DNA of 64,000 nucleotides. It comes from Corylus avellana. Taxonomy: Eukaryota > Streptophyta > Magnoliopsida > Fagales > Betulaceae. The notes beneath the pieces were generated by a model. It had not been told where the DNA came from. It ran no database searches and was given only the letters and a program-made list of their open reading frames with translations. Position 1 is the first letter of the stretch, and every line of letters starts with the position of its first letter. The translations under genes and the position numbers were made by a program. This document shows positions 1-12,794 of this stretch, one piece after another. The stretch lies in NCBI RefSeq assembly GCF_901000735.1, contig NC_081545.1, positions 3,950,583-4,014,582 of the forward strand, read 5' to 3'.

Positions 1-3000
1 TTGCCTTTTCATTATCACCTTTAGGTCAGTAGAAAATTGCAGCTCTACATTCCATATAATTCTGATGGAGTTTTCTTCTTTTGTCAGTTTCAGGATCTTG
101 TGAGGCGATTGTGTGCATGGAGAGATTTAATGGTTAGTATGAGCTTTTCCAAAAATTGAGCTGCCAGTTTGAGGATAGCCTTATTACAACAAGAGCAATG
201 CAGGAAGAAAAACACACACACAACAGATTTACTTGCTTCAGGGAAATATGTTTTCACATTAGTTTGACATACTTAATGATAACAATGTTCAAAATCACAA
301 CAACGATATGACCAATGTCAGATATACTTTCATTTTCTTTGTACACTGACGTTAGGTATGCTAATGTCATATGTAGATATTTTTAATCAGGTCATCTAAT
401 TATGATCCCCAAATTCCCAGATGCCTCTTTTATCAGATTGTCCTGCTCATATTGTCTTCTAAATTCGTAGTGAAGACAAACATGAGACTGCATTGTAGTT
501 AGTTGAGCTTATTCATGTGGATTTTACCTATTTTCAGGCTCGTGTGCATGATGAGAGCTTAAGATACGTATTATCAGACCAGGCTATTGTCACTCTTGCA
601 GACAGAGCTCCAATGACTTCAGCAGAAATATTTAGCACCATAACTCAAGCTGATCTGAGTGTGGAATTGAGTTTCAATTCTTTCCTCCTGTCTCCATCCC
701 CTGTTGTTTGCAGTCATTTGAATGATGTCTGTTCTCTGCTCCAGGACAAGATAGGGAACTTTAATGATCTTTTTCCCATGATTCTCCAAAAGTGTTTAGG
801 TCCAGGTGGGAGTTGTCCATTTTCTGTTTTAAATTATGCTTTACTGGTTAACTGTAATCTGAAAGTGACGGTTGCATCCAAACAAAATGGGGAAAGAAGT
901 TCAAAGCAAGCTGCTCGAAAGTCTTCTCGAGATCTGTTTGTTCAAAAATTCTCCTGCAAATCTCCAGTTTATCATAATTGCAGAATCTATGCAAATGATG
1001 GGCGGTTGCTTTGTTACTGTGATCGCAGGAAGCTTGAATGGTTGGTGAGCCTTTCTCTTGTCTTTAGTTTACCATGAAGTAATGCATTGATCATTGTCGC
1101 ATTCTAACAGGTATCTCCTTAGAGATTTGGCAAAACTTATGGATGAAAACCCACCTGCCATTATGCTTCTTTTTGAGCCCAAAGGTCGTCCAGAAGATGA
1201 AGACAATGATTTTTATATCCAAAGTAAGAAAAATATATGTGTTGGCTGTGGCGAAGGAAATCACTACTTACGCTACCGCATAATTCCCTCGTGCTACAGA
1301 ATACACTTTCCTGAGCATTTAAAAAGCCATCGTTCTCATGATATTGTCCTACTTTGTGTGGATTGTCATGAAGTTGCCCATGCTGCTGCTGAGAGGTATA
1401 AAAAACAGGTTGCTGCAGAATTTGGAATTCCCCTTTTTGTTAGTAAAGTGGTTGACTCAAAACAAGCCCAAGTTATTTCGGGGTCATCTGAGTCAGCAAC
1501 GAACCTTGAGGAGGCAGGAGTTTCTCCCCTACAATTGCGAACAGCGGCTATGGCACTTCTGCGCCATGGACCAAGAATGCCATCCAAGCGCCGTGAAGAA
1601 CTGAAACAGGTATGAGAGCACTTTCTCAGATTTGATTTCTACCAGATTTGATTTCTACCAAATTTATAGCAACAAAGTTATATAAGAAATTATATTGAAT
1701 GGATATGAGTAATTACTGTAAATAATTTAACGATCGGCACAAGTAGCCATCCTAGAGTACTTATTCTCAGAAGGTATAGGTCTTTGGTTAAATGTTATCA
1801 GTTGAAATTCAGAGAACTGAAATTGGTGGTTATCAACCCAATTCGCTCACAGAATGCATTGGGAATCTCATTAGAATTTGAATGGCTTCATTGTGATTTA
1901 AATAGCAATGTAAATAAAAATGATTTTTTAATAAGGCCATTTTTACATATCGTCTTAGTTATTTCTCTGCTGCTTGTTACTCATTAGTGTTGCTGAAAAA
2001 AAAAAGAACTAAATTTTTTCTGTTGATGATATAATTTTCTGTTTGCAGATTGTCATGAGTTACTATGGAGGAAGGGAGATAACTGAGGTAGATTTGGAAA
2101 TGGCTTTGCTAGTTGGTATGAGTCCTCACGAGAGAAGACGACTTGAGAAGAAGAAAGGGCTGTCTTTTAAGCAGAGCATCCTTCCAAATGTGGAGCAGGA
2201 GAATAATATAGGTTGCATGGAGACATCTTCCATTGTGGATGCATCAGAACTTAGTGCTCTAGATGGTTCTCACAACACCGAAGTAAAAGCATGTTGTAGA
2301 AAAGAAGATAGAGAAACAGATGCTGATGTAGGTGACTCCTCTATTTGTGCTGATTCAGGGATTGATGGAGAAATTAGTTCTACTAAAGGGAATGCAAATT
2401 CTGATGAATATGGAGTTTCTGATACAAAAGGTGTCAATGTTGTAAATTCTGAAGATAATTGTGAGAGTAGAAGCCCATCAGATGGAACAGTTGACTTATA
2501 CCATACAAAACATGATGGAACTGCCCGACATAAGCATAATTCCAAATTATCATTATTAGGACATGGACCACATGGGAAACAAGTTGTAGATCATCTACAA
2601 AAGGAATATGGTGACGACGGTATTCGTCAATTTTGTCAAAGGTGGAGGCAAGTATTTGTTGAGGCTGTTCATCCTCGTTTCCTACCTGCTGGCTGGGATG
2701 TAATGCACAGGTGCACACTTCAATACTCATGCTTGTGTTAATTCTTTTGTTTGTAGCAGATAACTCTAAATAAGACGCATAATGATATGATCTACATAGA
2801 GCCAAGGTCAGTCAGTCTATTTAAGGCTGGAATTGCAACTTAAAAATGTGATTTTTAAAAATACAATTAAGCGTTTGGCAAAATTTCAATTTAGCATTTA
2901 AAATTTATGTGTTTTTAAAAACGTACTTTGTGGCTTGAGATTTGAAAACATAGATTTTTCTACGTTTTCAAATCGCAATTTTTTAAAATCACACTTTTGA

Positions 3001-4037
3001 CTTGCAAAATCACAGTGTCAAATATACTCTAAAGATTTTAACCCCTCTCATCAAGGATTTGCATTGCATTCACCACCTCTACTGCCAATGTAACTTCCTG
3101 CAGCCCCACCATCTGACACAATTGCAACCACCACATCTGCCACCTGTACCGTATTTTCAACATCAGTATAACCATCACTGCTCCTGCAGCCTAATCCATC
3201 AGCTCATCACCTCTTCCTATGCTTTGTCTTTACTAAACTGCTTTTTCACTACATAAGATGTTCCATCCATGCAGAAGAACAATAGATTGTGGGTCTGACT
3301 AGTAATGGACCAATCACCTACAAATCAAAACTTAAAATGCAAGTTTAGGATGTTGTACAATTTTTTGGATAATTTTTTAACTTTCTATTTTGTGTGTGAG
3401 AGAGATGTGATTATTATGTTTAGAAAGGAACTAAATATTTTTCTATTTGTCCCAAGGATTTGATTGTGGACAATGTTTTTGCCAGTGGTAGACGGGACTT
3501 TGGTGAATTTAGCGTATACAATCCTGCCAAGAAACCTTCTGCGACTGGTAAGGATTAAAGTCTTTACATTTCGCATGCAGCTATCTCGACATCTGGTATG
3601 GTGCAACTCGTAGCCGTAGGACTTCTAACACTGGTGTTGAATGTTATTTAATTCCTCTAATGCTTCTTATTTGGGTAGAGACCTTTCCTTTTGGCTCTTG
3701 TTTGCCAGTTTTGTTTGCTACAGTGTGGCCGCTCGCCAATGATCCAACTCTAGCCTTTTGTGGTGCCGGTTCTTTTGTGCTCAAAGTCTTGCCTTGCCTT
3801 TGGTTGCAGCTCTCTGTGGCCACTTTGGTTCTCTTTATGGGCCGTATCATTTATTTGACTCATTCCCGCTGGTTACTATGTTACTTTATTTTAGCACCGT
3901 CTTCTAGTTGTTTTAAGGATATTGTTTGGGTTGTCCTTTTTGCGTTTTATCATGTTGTAATTCTCCATTTCCCCTTTGACATATTTGATTGGGAAAAAAA
4001 AATAAAGAATGATATTTATTTTCCGTGTTTTTGTTTT
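1..4037 (+). CDS. RRP6L3: partial duplicate of RRP6L3/EXD2-like gene (exons 8-12)
   Basis: Exons are visible at 88-132, 538-1040, 1111-1609, 2049-2710 and 3486-3547. They correspond to exons 8-12 of the complete gene at 4163-11720 and encode the HRDC-like stretch, the CxxC...CxxC HNH-like domain and the acidic linker. No first exon lies in the window and the last exon is missing, because the sequence stops at the N gap at 4038. The reading frame is open throughout. Against the complete copy I count about eight single-base differences, three of them amino-acid changes (Met/Val, Ile/Leu, Gly/Glu), plus one 16-bp difference near 1633-1650 where this copy carries a short tandem repeat. The match runs from base 1 and so probably continues left of the window. 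A redundant haplotype contig is the simplest explanation; a real recent tandem duplicate is possible. Confidence 0.85.
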
Positions 4038-4137
4038 NNNNNNNNNNNNNNNNNNNNNNNNNNNNNNNNNNNNNNNNNNNNNNNNNNNNNNNNNNNNNNN
4101 NNNNNNNNNNNNNNNNNNNNNNNNNNNNNNNNNNNNN
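4038..4137. other. assembly gap of 100 N
   Basis: Exactly 100 N, the usual placeholder for a scaffold gap of unknown size. On the left the contig ends in a T-rich tract inside the last intron of the partial RRP6L3 copy. On the right the next contig begins 25 bases before the RRP6L3 start codon, so the promoter and most of the 5' UTR of that gene are missing. Confidence 0.99.
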
Positions 4138-4162
4138 GAGAAAAGAGAGAGAGCAATAGAAA

Positions 4163-7100
4163 ATGGAAAGCCGGTGGAAGATGAGAGTCATCGCAATAAC
4201 CATCGGGACCGTCATGGCGCTCTCGATCGTCTACAGTGCACACTTGCGGAGACGCCGCCGGAAGCAGAAGCGCTCCCGGAGTTCGTGTTATTTACAGGCC
4301 GATCAGACCAAGCCACAGCAGGCGTTCAAGCGAGTCTTGGCTGATAATTCCTACTCCCCGTTCAAGCATTTGAAGCTCAACGAGTCTGGTGAGGGTACAT
4401 TTTCTCGGACTGTGTTTGGTGGCTCTGAAAGCCTTTGGAAAATTAAAAAAGAAAATGAAATTTTTAGTTCGCTATTCATCAAAAAAAAAAAAAAAAGAGT
4501 TCGCTGTTTGATCGGAGGAAATTGCGAACTGATATTGCTCAACTGTACTCTACTGAAATATGAAGACCGTGAGGCTCTGTTCGGTTGCAGAGAAAATTGA
4601 GGGATAATTTTGAGCTTTTGTGCTTTCAGTAGAAAATATTAATCCAGGAAATTGTTTGCTCGAGAAATTCTTTTTTATTTATTTGTTTGTTTTAGTAGGA
4701 GATATGTTCTGTCGAAACAAACGGAGCTGAGGAAGCGAAAATCTTAGCTCAACTCAGTGAAAAGCTTTCATTTCCATTCATTTTTTAAGTTCCCTTTGGT
4801 TTTTGAGCAATCGAGCGGAGCTTAAAGCATATCAAAGAAAAATATTATTTTCCTGTATTTACATTATTGGTTGAAATGGAGGTAGCTAATATTGGAGGTG
4901 GTTTTGGTGGCAGAGAATGCTTTGAATTCGCATCCATATGAGGCAGAGATTTCCGCATTATTAGAGAATCCTCAACTTGAATTCAGCTTCTTAAATGGAA
5001 GTACGGATTCGAAAATGAGCGAGGAATATACTTGGATTGAGACAGAGTCGCAGTTGAAGGAACTCCTTGGTGTTTTGAGCAAAGAGAGGGTCTTTGCTGT
5101 CGATACTGAGCAGCATAGTTTACGATCCTTTCTAGGTTTTACATCTTTAATACAGGTAAATTCAATTATTTAGTTTTTACTGCACTTCTGGTTTTCATAA
5201 AATTAATGTGTCTTCTGGTTGAAATGGGAACAGATTTCTACCCAGAAAGAGGATTATTTGGTGGACTCGATTGCTCTGCATGATTCGATGGGTGTTCTTC
5301 GCACGGTTTTTGCTGATCCTAGTATTTGTAAGGTGTTTAAATTGTGTATTTGTGAATTACAAGGCCTTTTGTTTTATACAAATATGAAGTCTGTATTGTT
5401 GCTTGCCGTTAGATGTGAGGATCAAAATAAAGGGATTTTAGTAGCAAATCTTTGTATTAATTGCTAATGGTTTTGAGTTATAAGAGAAAAGAGAGTTTTA
5501 CTCCTACAGATTACTTATGTAATGAATTTGAGATAACACCTTAGAATCTACCCCAAAAAAAATCTTACATTTAGTAATTTCATATAAACATATTAGTATG
5601 GCTTTTAATACTTCATTCACTGAGAGAAAAAAATCTGTGCTTTTAATAATTCATTCAATCCATTTTGAGTAAAAGTTAAAATCCAAAACATTCTGTTCAA
5701 TCCCTTCCATCCAAATGAACTATATACAGCTTTTATGTTTCTTGTTGTTCATCTCAATTATATGAGTTCACAAGCATGTTGGTTGTTCCACTGTTCTAAA
5801 CTGTGTTTGTTCCTAGACTTTCAGGTGAGTAAAGTTAGTCACATTGACAGATGAAATTCATATCTCATAGACTGATAGACAATTCCACTTTTTAATAACT
5901 TTCTTCAAAAGCCACAAGATGAGAGAGAGAGAGAGAGAGAGACATTGAAAGGAAACATATTGCTGCAATTGTTCTTCTATTAAGACTGACAAGGAAACAT
6001 ATTGCTGCAATTGTTCTGCTATTTAATTGGTACTTAATCAGTCGTTTGTGCAGGCATTATGATTGTAGTCCTGTTGATATCAGAAGGTTTTGTTGTGTAG
6101 GTGTTCCATGGGGCTGATAATGATGTTCTTTGGCTGCAAAGAGACTTCCATATATACGTTGTTAATTTATTTGACACAGCGAAGGCAAGTTTCAGTATTC
6201 TGATTTTATGAAGTCCTCTGTTAGATTTCATTGTGGTTGAATGACTGGCCACTATTCTTTTCTAACTTTGTACCTTTGTTACTACAATGCAGGCATGTGA
6301 GGTTTTGTCAAAACCACAGAAATCACTGGCATACTTACTTGAAACTTACTGTGGTGTATACACAAACAAATTGTTACAGGTATGGCTTTCAGGCTATCTA
6401 TCATATTGCTTCATTTCATGAAGCTTGCTGGTCATTATTTAACAATATATAGGAAAACTAATTAGATATCTATAAGAAGAGAGCATCCCAAGATCTATTG
6501 TACTCTATAATAGTAAACTTGACATGTTTTCTAGGCTCAAAATTCTTGACATGAGAATATGTCCATGAATGGCATGTGTCTTTTACTTTTCTTGTACAGA
6601 AGTTGTAGGCACTCTAATATGTCCATTGAAAATTTCTTGTTATAGGACAAAATGTTGCTACTATTTAATTTCAAGTTGAATTTGTAGCGTGAAGACTGGA
6701 GACAACGTCCCCTATCAAAAGAAATGGTGCAATATGCTCGAATGGATGCACACTATCTACTGTACATTGCAAATTGTTTGATAGCTGAGCTCCAACAACA
6801 GGACACTGGTATACCTTCTATCTTATGTTCATGTTTCATGTGCAACATTTGGTGTTTAATTTGTTTGTTGGGATGGAGGGAAAAAAGGTGAAAAGATTAT
6901 ACAATAAAAATTATGTACATTTGGTTAAGTACTAAGAAACAGAACCATCTAATTCCAACCATTATTCTTTGTTGGTTTTTCTTTTCCGCTTTTTTTTTTT
7001 TTTTTTTGGGGGGGGGGGGGTGTCCTACAGGATGGTTACCCACAGTTTGTATCCTTGAGGTGATAATTTGTAGGAATGACTAGTTGGGAAACTTGCAATT

Positions 7101-10100
7101 AAATATTTTAACTTGTTCTTAAATGTAGCATCAGCTAAGCTAAAAAAGAGTGCATATATTTGTTAGGTATCAATCCATTCTAAGCCATGATTTTTTGTTC
7201 ACAAACTTTACAACCTGCATTTATGGTATCACATAGTATTTGAATACTAAATATATCAATGTATCAGAAATCTCTTGTCCCGATGACAAATTCAATTTTG
7301 TTCTCGAGGCTAGTCGGCGTTCAAACATGATTTGTTTGCAACTCTACACAAAAGAGGTTGAAGCCTTTCCTGGGGAGTCTGCTGCATCATCATTATCTTC
7401 ACGTCATTTGAACAGTCAAGGAGGTGTTTCATCAATTTCTTGTAAAACCCAGGTTGCCTTTTCATTATCACCTTTAGGTCAGTAGAAAATTGCAGCTCTA
7501 CATTCCATATAATTCTGATGGAGTTTTCTTCTTTTGTCAGTTTCAGGATCTTGTGAGGCGATTGTGTGCATGGAGAGATTTAATGGTTAGTATGAGCTTT
7601 TCCAAAAATTGAGCTGCCAGTTTGAGGATAGCCTTATTACAACAAGAGCAATGCAGGAAGAAAAACACACACACAACAGATTTACTTGCTTCAGGGAAAT
7701 ATGTTTTCACATTAGTTTGACATACTTAATGATAACAATGTTCAAAATCAAAACAACGATATGACCAATGTCAGATATACTTTCATTTTCTTTGTACACT
7801 GATGTTAGGTATGCTAATGTCATATGTAGATATTTTTAATCAGGTCATCTAATTATGATCCCCAAATTCCCAGATGCCTCTTTTATCAGATTGTCCTGCT
7901 CATATTGTCTTCTAAATTCGTAGTGAAGACAAACATGAGACTGCATTGTAGTTAGTTGAGCTTATTCATGTGGATTTTACCTATTTTCAGGCTCGTGTGC
8001 ATGATGAGAGCTTAAGATACGTATTATCAGACCAGGCTATTGTCACTCTTGCAGACAGAGCTCCAATGACTTCAGCAGAAATATTTAGCACCATAACTCA
8101 AGCTGATCTGAGTGTGGAATTGAGTTTCAATTCTTTCCTCCTGTCTCCATCCCCTGTTGTTTGCAGTCATTTGAATGATGTCTGTTCTCTGCTCCAGGAC
8201 AAGATAGGGAACTTTAATGATCTTTTTCCCATGATTCTCCAAAAGTGTTTAGGTCCAGGTGGGAGTTGTCCATTTTCTGTTTTAAATTATGCTTTACTGG
8301 TTAACTGTAATCTGAAAGTGACGGTTGCATCCAAACAAAATGGGGAAAGAAGTTCAAAGCAAGCTGCTCGAAAGTCTTCTCGAGATCTGTTTGTTCAAAA
8401 ATTCTCCTGCAAATCTCCAGTTTATCATAATTGCAGAATCTATGCAAATGATGGGCGGTTGCTTTGTTACTGTGATCGCAGGAAGCTTGAATGGTTGGTG
8501 AGCCTTTCTCTTGTCTTTAGTTTACCATGAAGTAATGCATTGATCATTGTCGTATTCTAACAGGTATCTCCTTAGAGATTTGGCAAAACTTGTGGATGAA
8601 AACCCACCTGCCATTATGCTTCTTTTTGAGCCCAAAGGTCGTCCAGAAGATGAAGACAATGATTTTTATATCCAAAGTAAGAAAAATATATGTGTTGGCT
8701 GTGGCGAAGGAAATCACTACTTACGCTACCGCATAATTCCCTCGTGCTACAGAATACACTTTCCTGAGCATTTAAAAAGCCATCGTTCTCATGATATTGT
8801 CCTACTTTGTGTGGATTGTCATGAAGTTGCCCATGCTGCTGCTGAGAGGTATAAAAAACAGGTTGCTGCAGAATTTGGAATTCCCCTTTTTGTTAGTAAA
8901 GTGGTTGACTCAAAACAAGCCCAAGTTCTTTCGGGGTCATCTGAGTCAGCAACAAACCTTGAGGAGGCAGGAGTTTCTCCCCTACAATTGCGAACAGCGG
9001 CTATGGCACTTCTGCGCCATGGACCAAGAATGCCATCCAAGCGCCGTGAAGAACTGAAACAGGTATGAGAGCACTTTCTCAGATTTGATTTCTACCAAAT
9101 TTATAGCAACAAAGTTATATAAGAAATTATATTGAATGGATATGAGTAATTACTGTATATAATTTAACGATCGGCACAAGTAGCCATCCTAGAGTACTTA
9201 TTCTCAGAAGGTATAGGTCTTTGGTTAAATGTTATCAGTTGAAATTCAGAGAACTGAAATTGGTGGTTATCAACCCAATTCGCTCACAGAATGCATTGGG
9301 AATCTCATTAGAATTTGAATGGCTTCATTGTGATTTAAATAGCAATGTAAATAAAAATGATTTTTTAATAAGGCCATTTTTACATATCGTCTTAGTTATT
9401 TCTCTGCTGCTTGTTACTCATTAGTGTTGCTGAAAAAAAAAAGAACTAAATTTTTTCTGTTGATGATATAATTTTCTGTTTGCAGATTGTCATGAGTTAC
9501 TATGGAGGAAGGGAGATAACTGAGGTAGATTTGGAAATGGCTTTGCTAGTTGGTATGAGTCCTCACGAGAGAAGACGACTTGAGAAGAAGAAAGGGCTGT
9601 CTTTTAAGCAGAGCATCCTTCCAAATGTGGAGCAGGAGAATAATATAGGTTGCATGGAGACATCTTCCATTGTGGATGCATCAGAACTTAGTGCTCTAGA
9701 TGGTTCTCACAACACCGAAGTAAAAGCATGTTGTAGAAAAGAAGATAGAGAAACAGATGCTGATGTAGGTGACTCCTCTATTTGTGCTGATTCAGGGATT
9801 GATGGAGAAATTAGTTCTACTAAAGGGAATGCAAATTCTGATGAATATGGAGTTTCTGATACAAAAGGTGTCAATGTTGTAAATTCTGAAGATAATTGTG
9901 AGAGTAGAAGCCCATCAGATGGAACAGTTGACTTATACCATACAAAACATGATGAAACTGCCCGACATAAGCATAATTCCAAATTATCATTATTAGGACA
10001 TGGACCACATGGGAAACAAGTTGTAGATCATCTACAAAAGGAATATGGTGACGACGGTATTCGTCAATTTTGTCAAAGGTGGAGGCAAGTATTTGTTGAG

Positions 10101-11720
10101 GCTGTTCATCCTCGTTTCCTACCTGCTGGCTGGGATGTAATGCACAGGTGCACACTTCAATACTCATGCTTGTGTTAATTCTTTTGTTTGTAGCAGATAA
10201 CTCTAAATAAGACGCATAATGATATGATCTACATAGAGCCAAGGTCAGTCAGTCTATTTAAGGCTGGAATTGCAACTTAAAAATGTGATTTTTAAAAATA
10301 CAATTAAGCGTTTGGCAAAATTTCAATTTAGCATTTAAAATTTATGTGTTTTTAAAAACGTACTTTGTGGCTTGAGATTTGAAAACATAGATTTTTCTAC
10401 GTTTTCAAATCGCAATTTTTTAAAATCACACTTTTGACTTGCAAAATCACAGTGTCAAATATACTCTAAAGATTTTAACCCCTCTCATCAAGGATTTGCA
10501 TTGCATTCACCACCTCTACTGCCAATGTAACTTCCTGCAGCCCCACCATCTGACACAATTGCAACCACCACATCTGCCACCTGTACCGTATTTTCAACAT
10601 CAGTATAACCATCACTGCTCCTGCAGCCTAATCCATCAGCTCATCACCTCTTCCTATGCTTTGTCTTTACTAAACTGCTTTTTCACTACATAAGATGTTC
10701 CATCCATGCAGAAGAACAATAGATTGTGGGTCTGACTAGTAATGGACCAATCACCTACAAATCAAAACTTAAAATGCAAGTTTAGGATGTTGTACAATTT
10801 TTTGGATAATTTTTTAACTTTCTATTTTGTGTGTGAGAGAGATGTGATTATTATGTTTAGAAAGGAACTAAATATTTTTCTATTTGTCCCAAGGATTTGA
10901 TTGTGGACAATGTTTTTGCCAGTGGTAGACGGGACTTTGGTGAATTTAGCGTATACAATCCTGCCAAGAAACCTTCTGCGACTGGTAAGGATTAAAGTCT
11001 TTACATTTCGCATGCAGCTATCTCGACATCTGGTATGGTGCAACTCGTAGCCGTAGGACTTCTAACACTGGTGTTGAATGTTATTTAATTCCTCTAATGC
11101 TTCTTATTTGGGTAGAGACCTTTCCTTTTGGCTCTTGTTTGCCAGTTTTGTTTGCTACAGTGTGGCCGCTCGCCAATGATCCAACTCTAGCCTTTTGTGG
11201 TGCCGGTTCTTTTGTGCTCAAAGTCTTGCCTTGCCTTTGGTTGCAGCTCTCTGTGGCCACTTTGGTTCTCTTTATGGGCCGTATCATTTATTTGACTCAT
11301 TCCCGCTGGTTACTATGTTACTTTATTTTAGCACCGTCTTCTAGTTGTTTTAAGGATATTGTTTGGGTTGTCCTTTTTGCGTTTTATCATGTTGTAATTC
11401 TCCATTTCCCCTTTGACATATTTGATTGGGAAAAAAAAATAAAGAATGATATTTATTTTCCGTGTTTTTGTTTTGTTTTTTTCAACTTTTTGCTCATGTA
11501 AGGAGTGAGAAATTCCATGTTGAAGCTCGATGCTATCCATTTACTTATTTCTTACGGTTTTCACATGGAAGAAAAACAATCTGTCCTTTTTCTTGTTTTT
11601 AAGATGCGTACAATAAATCCTTTTTCTTGTTGTATCTGATTTTTTGGTCTTGTTGCTCTTTTAGCTTTTGCTAAAAATGCTCTCGGGAGGGCAATTGGTA
11701 AGATTGGCTTGAAGGCTTAA
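4163..11720 (+). CDS. RRP6L3: RRP6-like 3 / EXD2-like 3'-5' exonuclease with HNH-like domain
   Basis: Thirteen exons: 4163-4388, 4914-5155, 5234-5332, 6101-6184, 6293-6379, 6688-6808, 7268-7452, 7541-7585, 7991-8493, 8564-9062, 9486-10147, 10923-10984, 11665-11720; 956 aa. An in-frame TAG just before the ATG fixes the start. Residues about 7-28 are a hydrophobic N-terminal anchor followed by an Arg/Lys-rich stretch. A DEDDy exonuclease domain follows: Asp139-x-Glu141, Asp197, and Tyr262...Asp266. Next come an HRDC-like segment (about 350-400) and a region with Cys574/Cys577 and Cys613/Cys616 and several histidines, resembling the HNH-like part of animal EXD2. The tail is acidic and low in complexity. 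By family knowledge it degrades RNA or DNA 3' to 5'; the anchor suggests an organelle outer membrane or the ER (inference). Intron 4 starts with GC instead of GT. Exons 8-12 are repeated before the gap. The last short exon is supported by splice sites and frame only. Confidence 0.9.
5921..6040. repeat. GA microsatellite and 46-bp tandem repeat in RRP6L3 intron 3
   Basis: A run of about 11 GA units at 5921-5942 is followed by two near-identical copies of a roughly 46-bp segment containing AAGGAAACATATTGCTGCAA. Both lie within the long intron between exons 3 and 4. Confidence 0.85.
6990..7020. repeat. T18-G13 homopolymer junction in RRP6L3 intron 6
   Basis: A run of about 18 T is followed directly by about 13 G. 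Such tracts are prone to slippage and sequencing error, so the length is unreliable. Confidence 0.85.
7454..11474. repeat. 4-kb direct duplicate of 1-4037
   Basis: The segment matches 1-4037 at roughly 99.8% by eye. The offset is 7453 at the left and 7437 after a 16-bp indel near 1640/9090. Both exons and introns are equally conserved, so selection on coding sequence is not the reason for the similarity. The matching block ends exactly where the left contig ends. Confidence 0.95.
10259..10450. repeat. AT-rich dispersed repeat in RRP6L3 intron 11 (also at 2822-3013)
   Basis: A stretch with several forms of TTTTTAAAA and AAATCGCAATTTT in both orientations, starting near a GCGTTTGGCAAA-like motif. 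Related stretches occur near 19545, 34199, 46515 and 50960. It looks like a small palindromic MITE family, but I could not define precise ends. Confidence 0.45.
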
Positions 11721-12369
11721 GCTTTGCATTTTATCGGGTAATCATGGAATTCCCAAGTGGCATTCCTCATGGGTTGGATTTATATTTCATAATGCAACAC
11801 AATCATCAACAACCTAATTTGTAGGGCTGAAATTACGCAACCTCCTAGGCGGTTAGTAATTTTTACTAACCGCCTCCGCTAACCGGGTAGCGGTTAACCG
11901 CTTTTTGGGCTTTTTTTTTTCACCGATTTTGGGCTGATTTTGGACCGGTTTTGGGCTCACTTTAATCTTTTTTTTTTGCTCATTTTGAACGTTTTTTTTT
12001 TTTTTGGTTTTTTCCTTTTCATGGCCATTTTAGCATTAAAAATTGCTACTGGCCGGCCACCTCTAGCATGAGGTTCCAAAACTCTCCCTAACCCATTTCA
12101 CAAAAACAAAAACCCACCAAGAATTCTCTCTAAAACAATCAAAACCAGCCCCGATCGAGAATCACACCCATCCAGGATTCAACTTCTTGTAACAAACAAT
12201 GAACTTTCAACTTAAACCCAATGCACATTTTTCTCTCTGGTTTTGTTTTTTTCGGAGAGATCTGGAAATGGTTTTTGGGCAATGGGTAGCCGAAGAGAGA
12301 CCCACGCTGCCGAAGGGGATGCGGCTGAGGGGAGACAAACCCACGCCGGAGGGGAGCCCGACCCGGGCG

Positions 12370-12438
12370 TGGGTCAGGCCGTGATCCATGCCTAGGTCAC
12401 GGCAGACCCAGGCATGGGTCTTGCCGTGACCCACGGCC
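12370..12438. repeat. GC-rich alternating direct and inverted repeats inside the hAT element
   Basis: The motif TGGGTC-x-GCCGTGA-xCCA and its complement TCACGG-CAGACCCA alternate here, so several stems can form between neighbouring copies. The block is much richer in GC than the element around it, which suggests captured or repeat-expanded sequence. Confidence 0.6.
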
Positions 12439-12794
12439 GGCGTGGTCTGCATCTCGATCTGTAGTGCCTATCTCGGCTTTAGCGGCTTGCCGGTGGTTCC
12501 GATGATATCAAACCAGCCGTTGATATAATGATCTAAATATTTCCAGGTCATATGAAATTATGAATATGCATGGATTTTTTTGTTTATCTATGCTGCATTG
12601 GACACAAAGCTTTTGGCTTGAGAGTTGAGAAATCTGGCTTGAGAGTTGAGAGCAGAGCCGCAGATGCAAGGAGCTTACGAGTTAGGAAGCTGAGTTCCTG
12701 AGAAATAGGTTTAGGGTTAGAAAAGAGATGAATATATAAAAGTGCAAAACGACGTCGTTTTGTACTTCTATATAATAAAAATAATAAAACTGAG

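Noticed and set aside
3050..3245. C-rich CCACCA-patterned stretch in intron 11 that looks exon-like
   Set aside because: Neither strand gives a convincing frame. Joining exon 11 directly to exon 12 restores the conserved [14 protein letters not shown] end.
3660..4037. Hydrophobic open frame in the RRP6L3 last intron (also 11097-11501)
   Set aside because: It lies wholly in intron 12, is repeated only because of the 4-kb duplication, has no recognisable domain, and the gene continues in frame from exon 12 to exon 13 without it.
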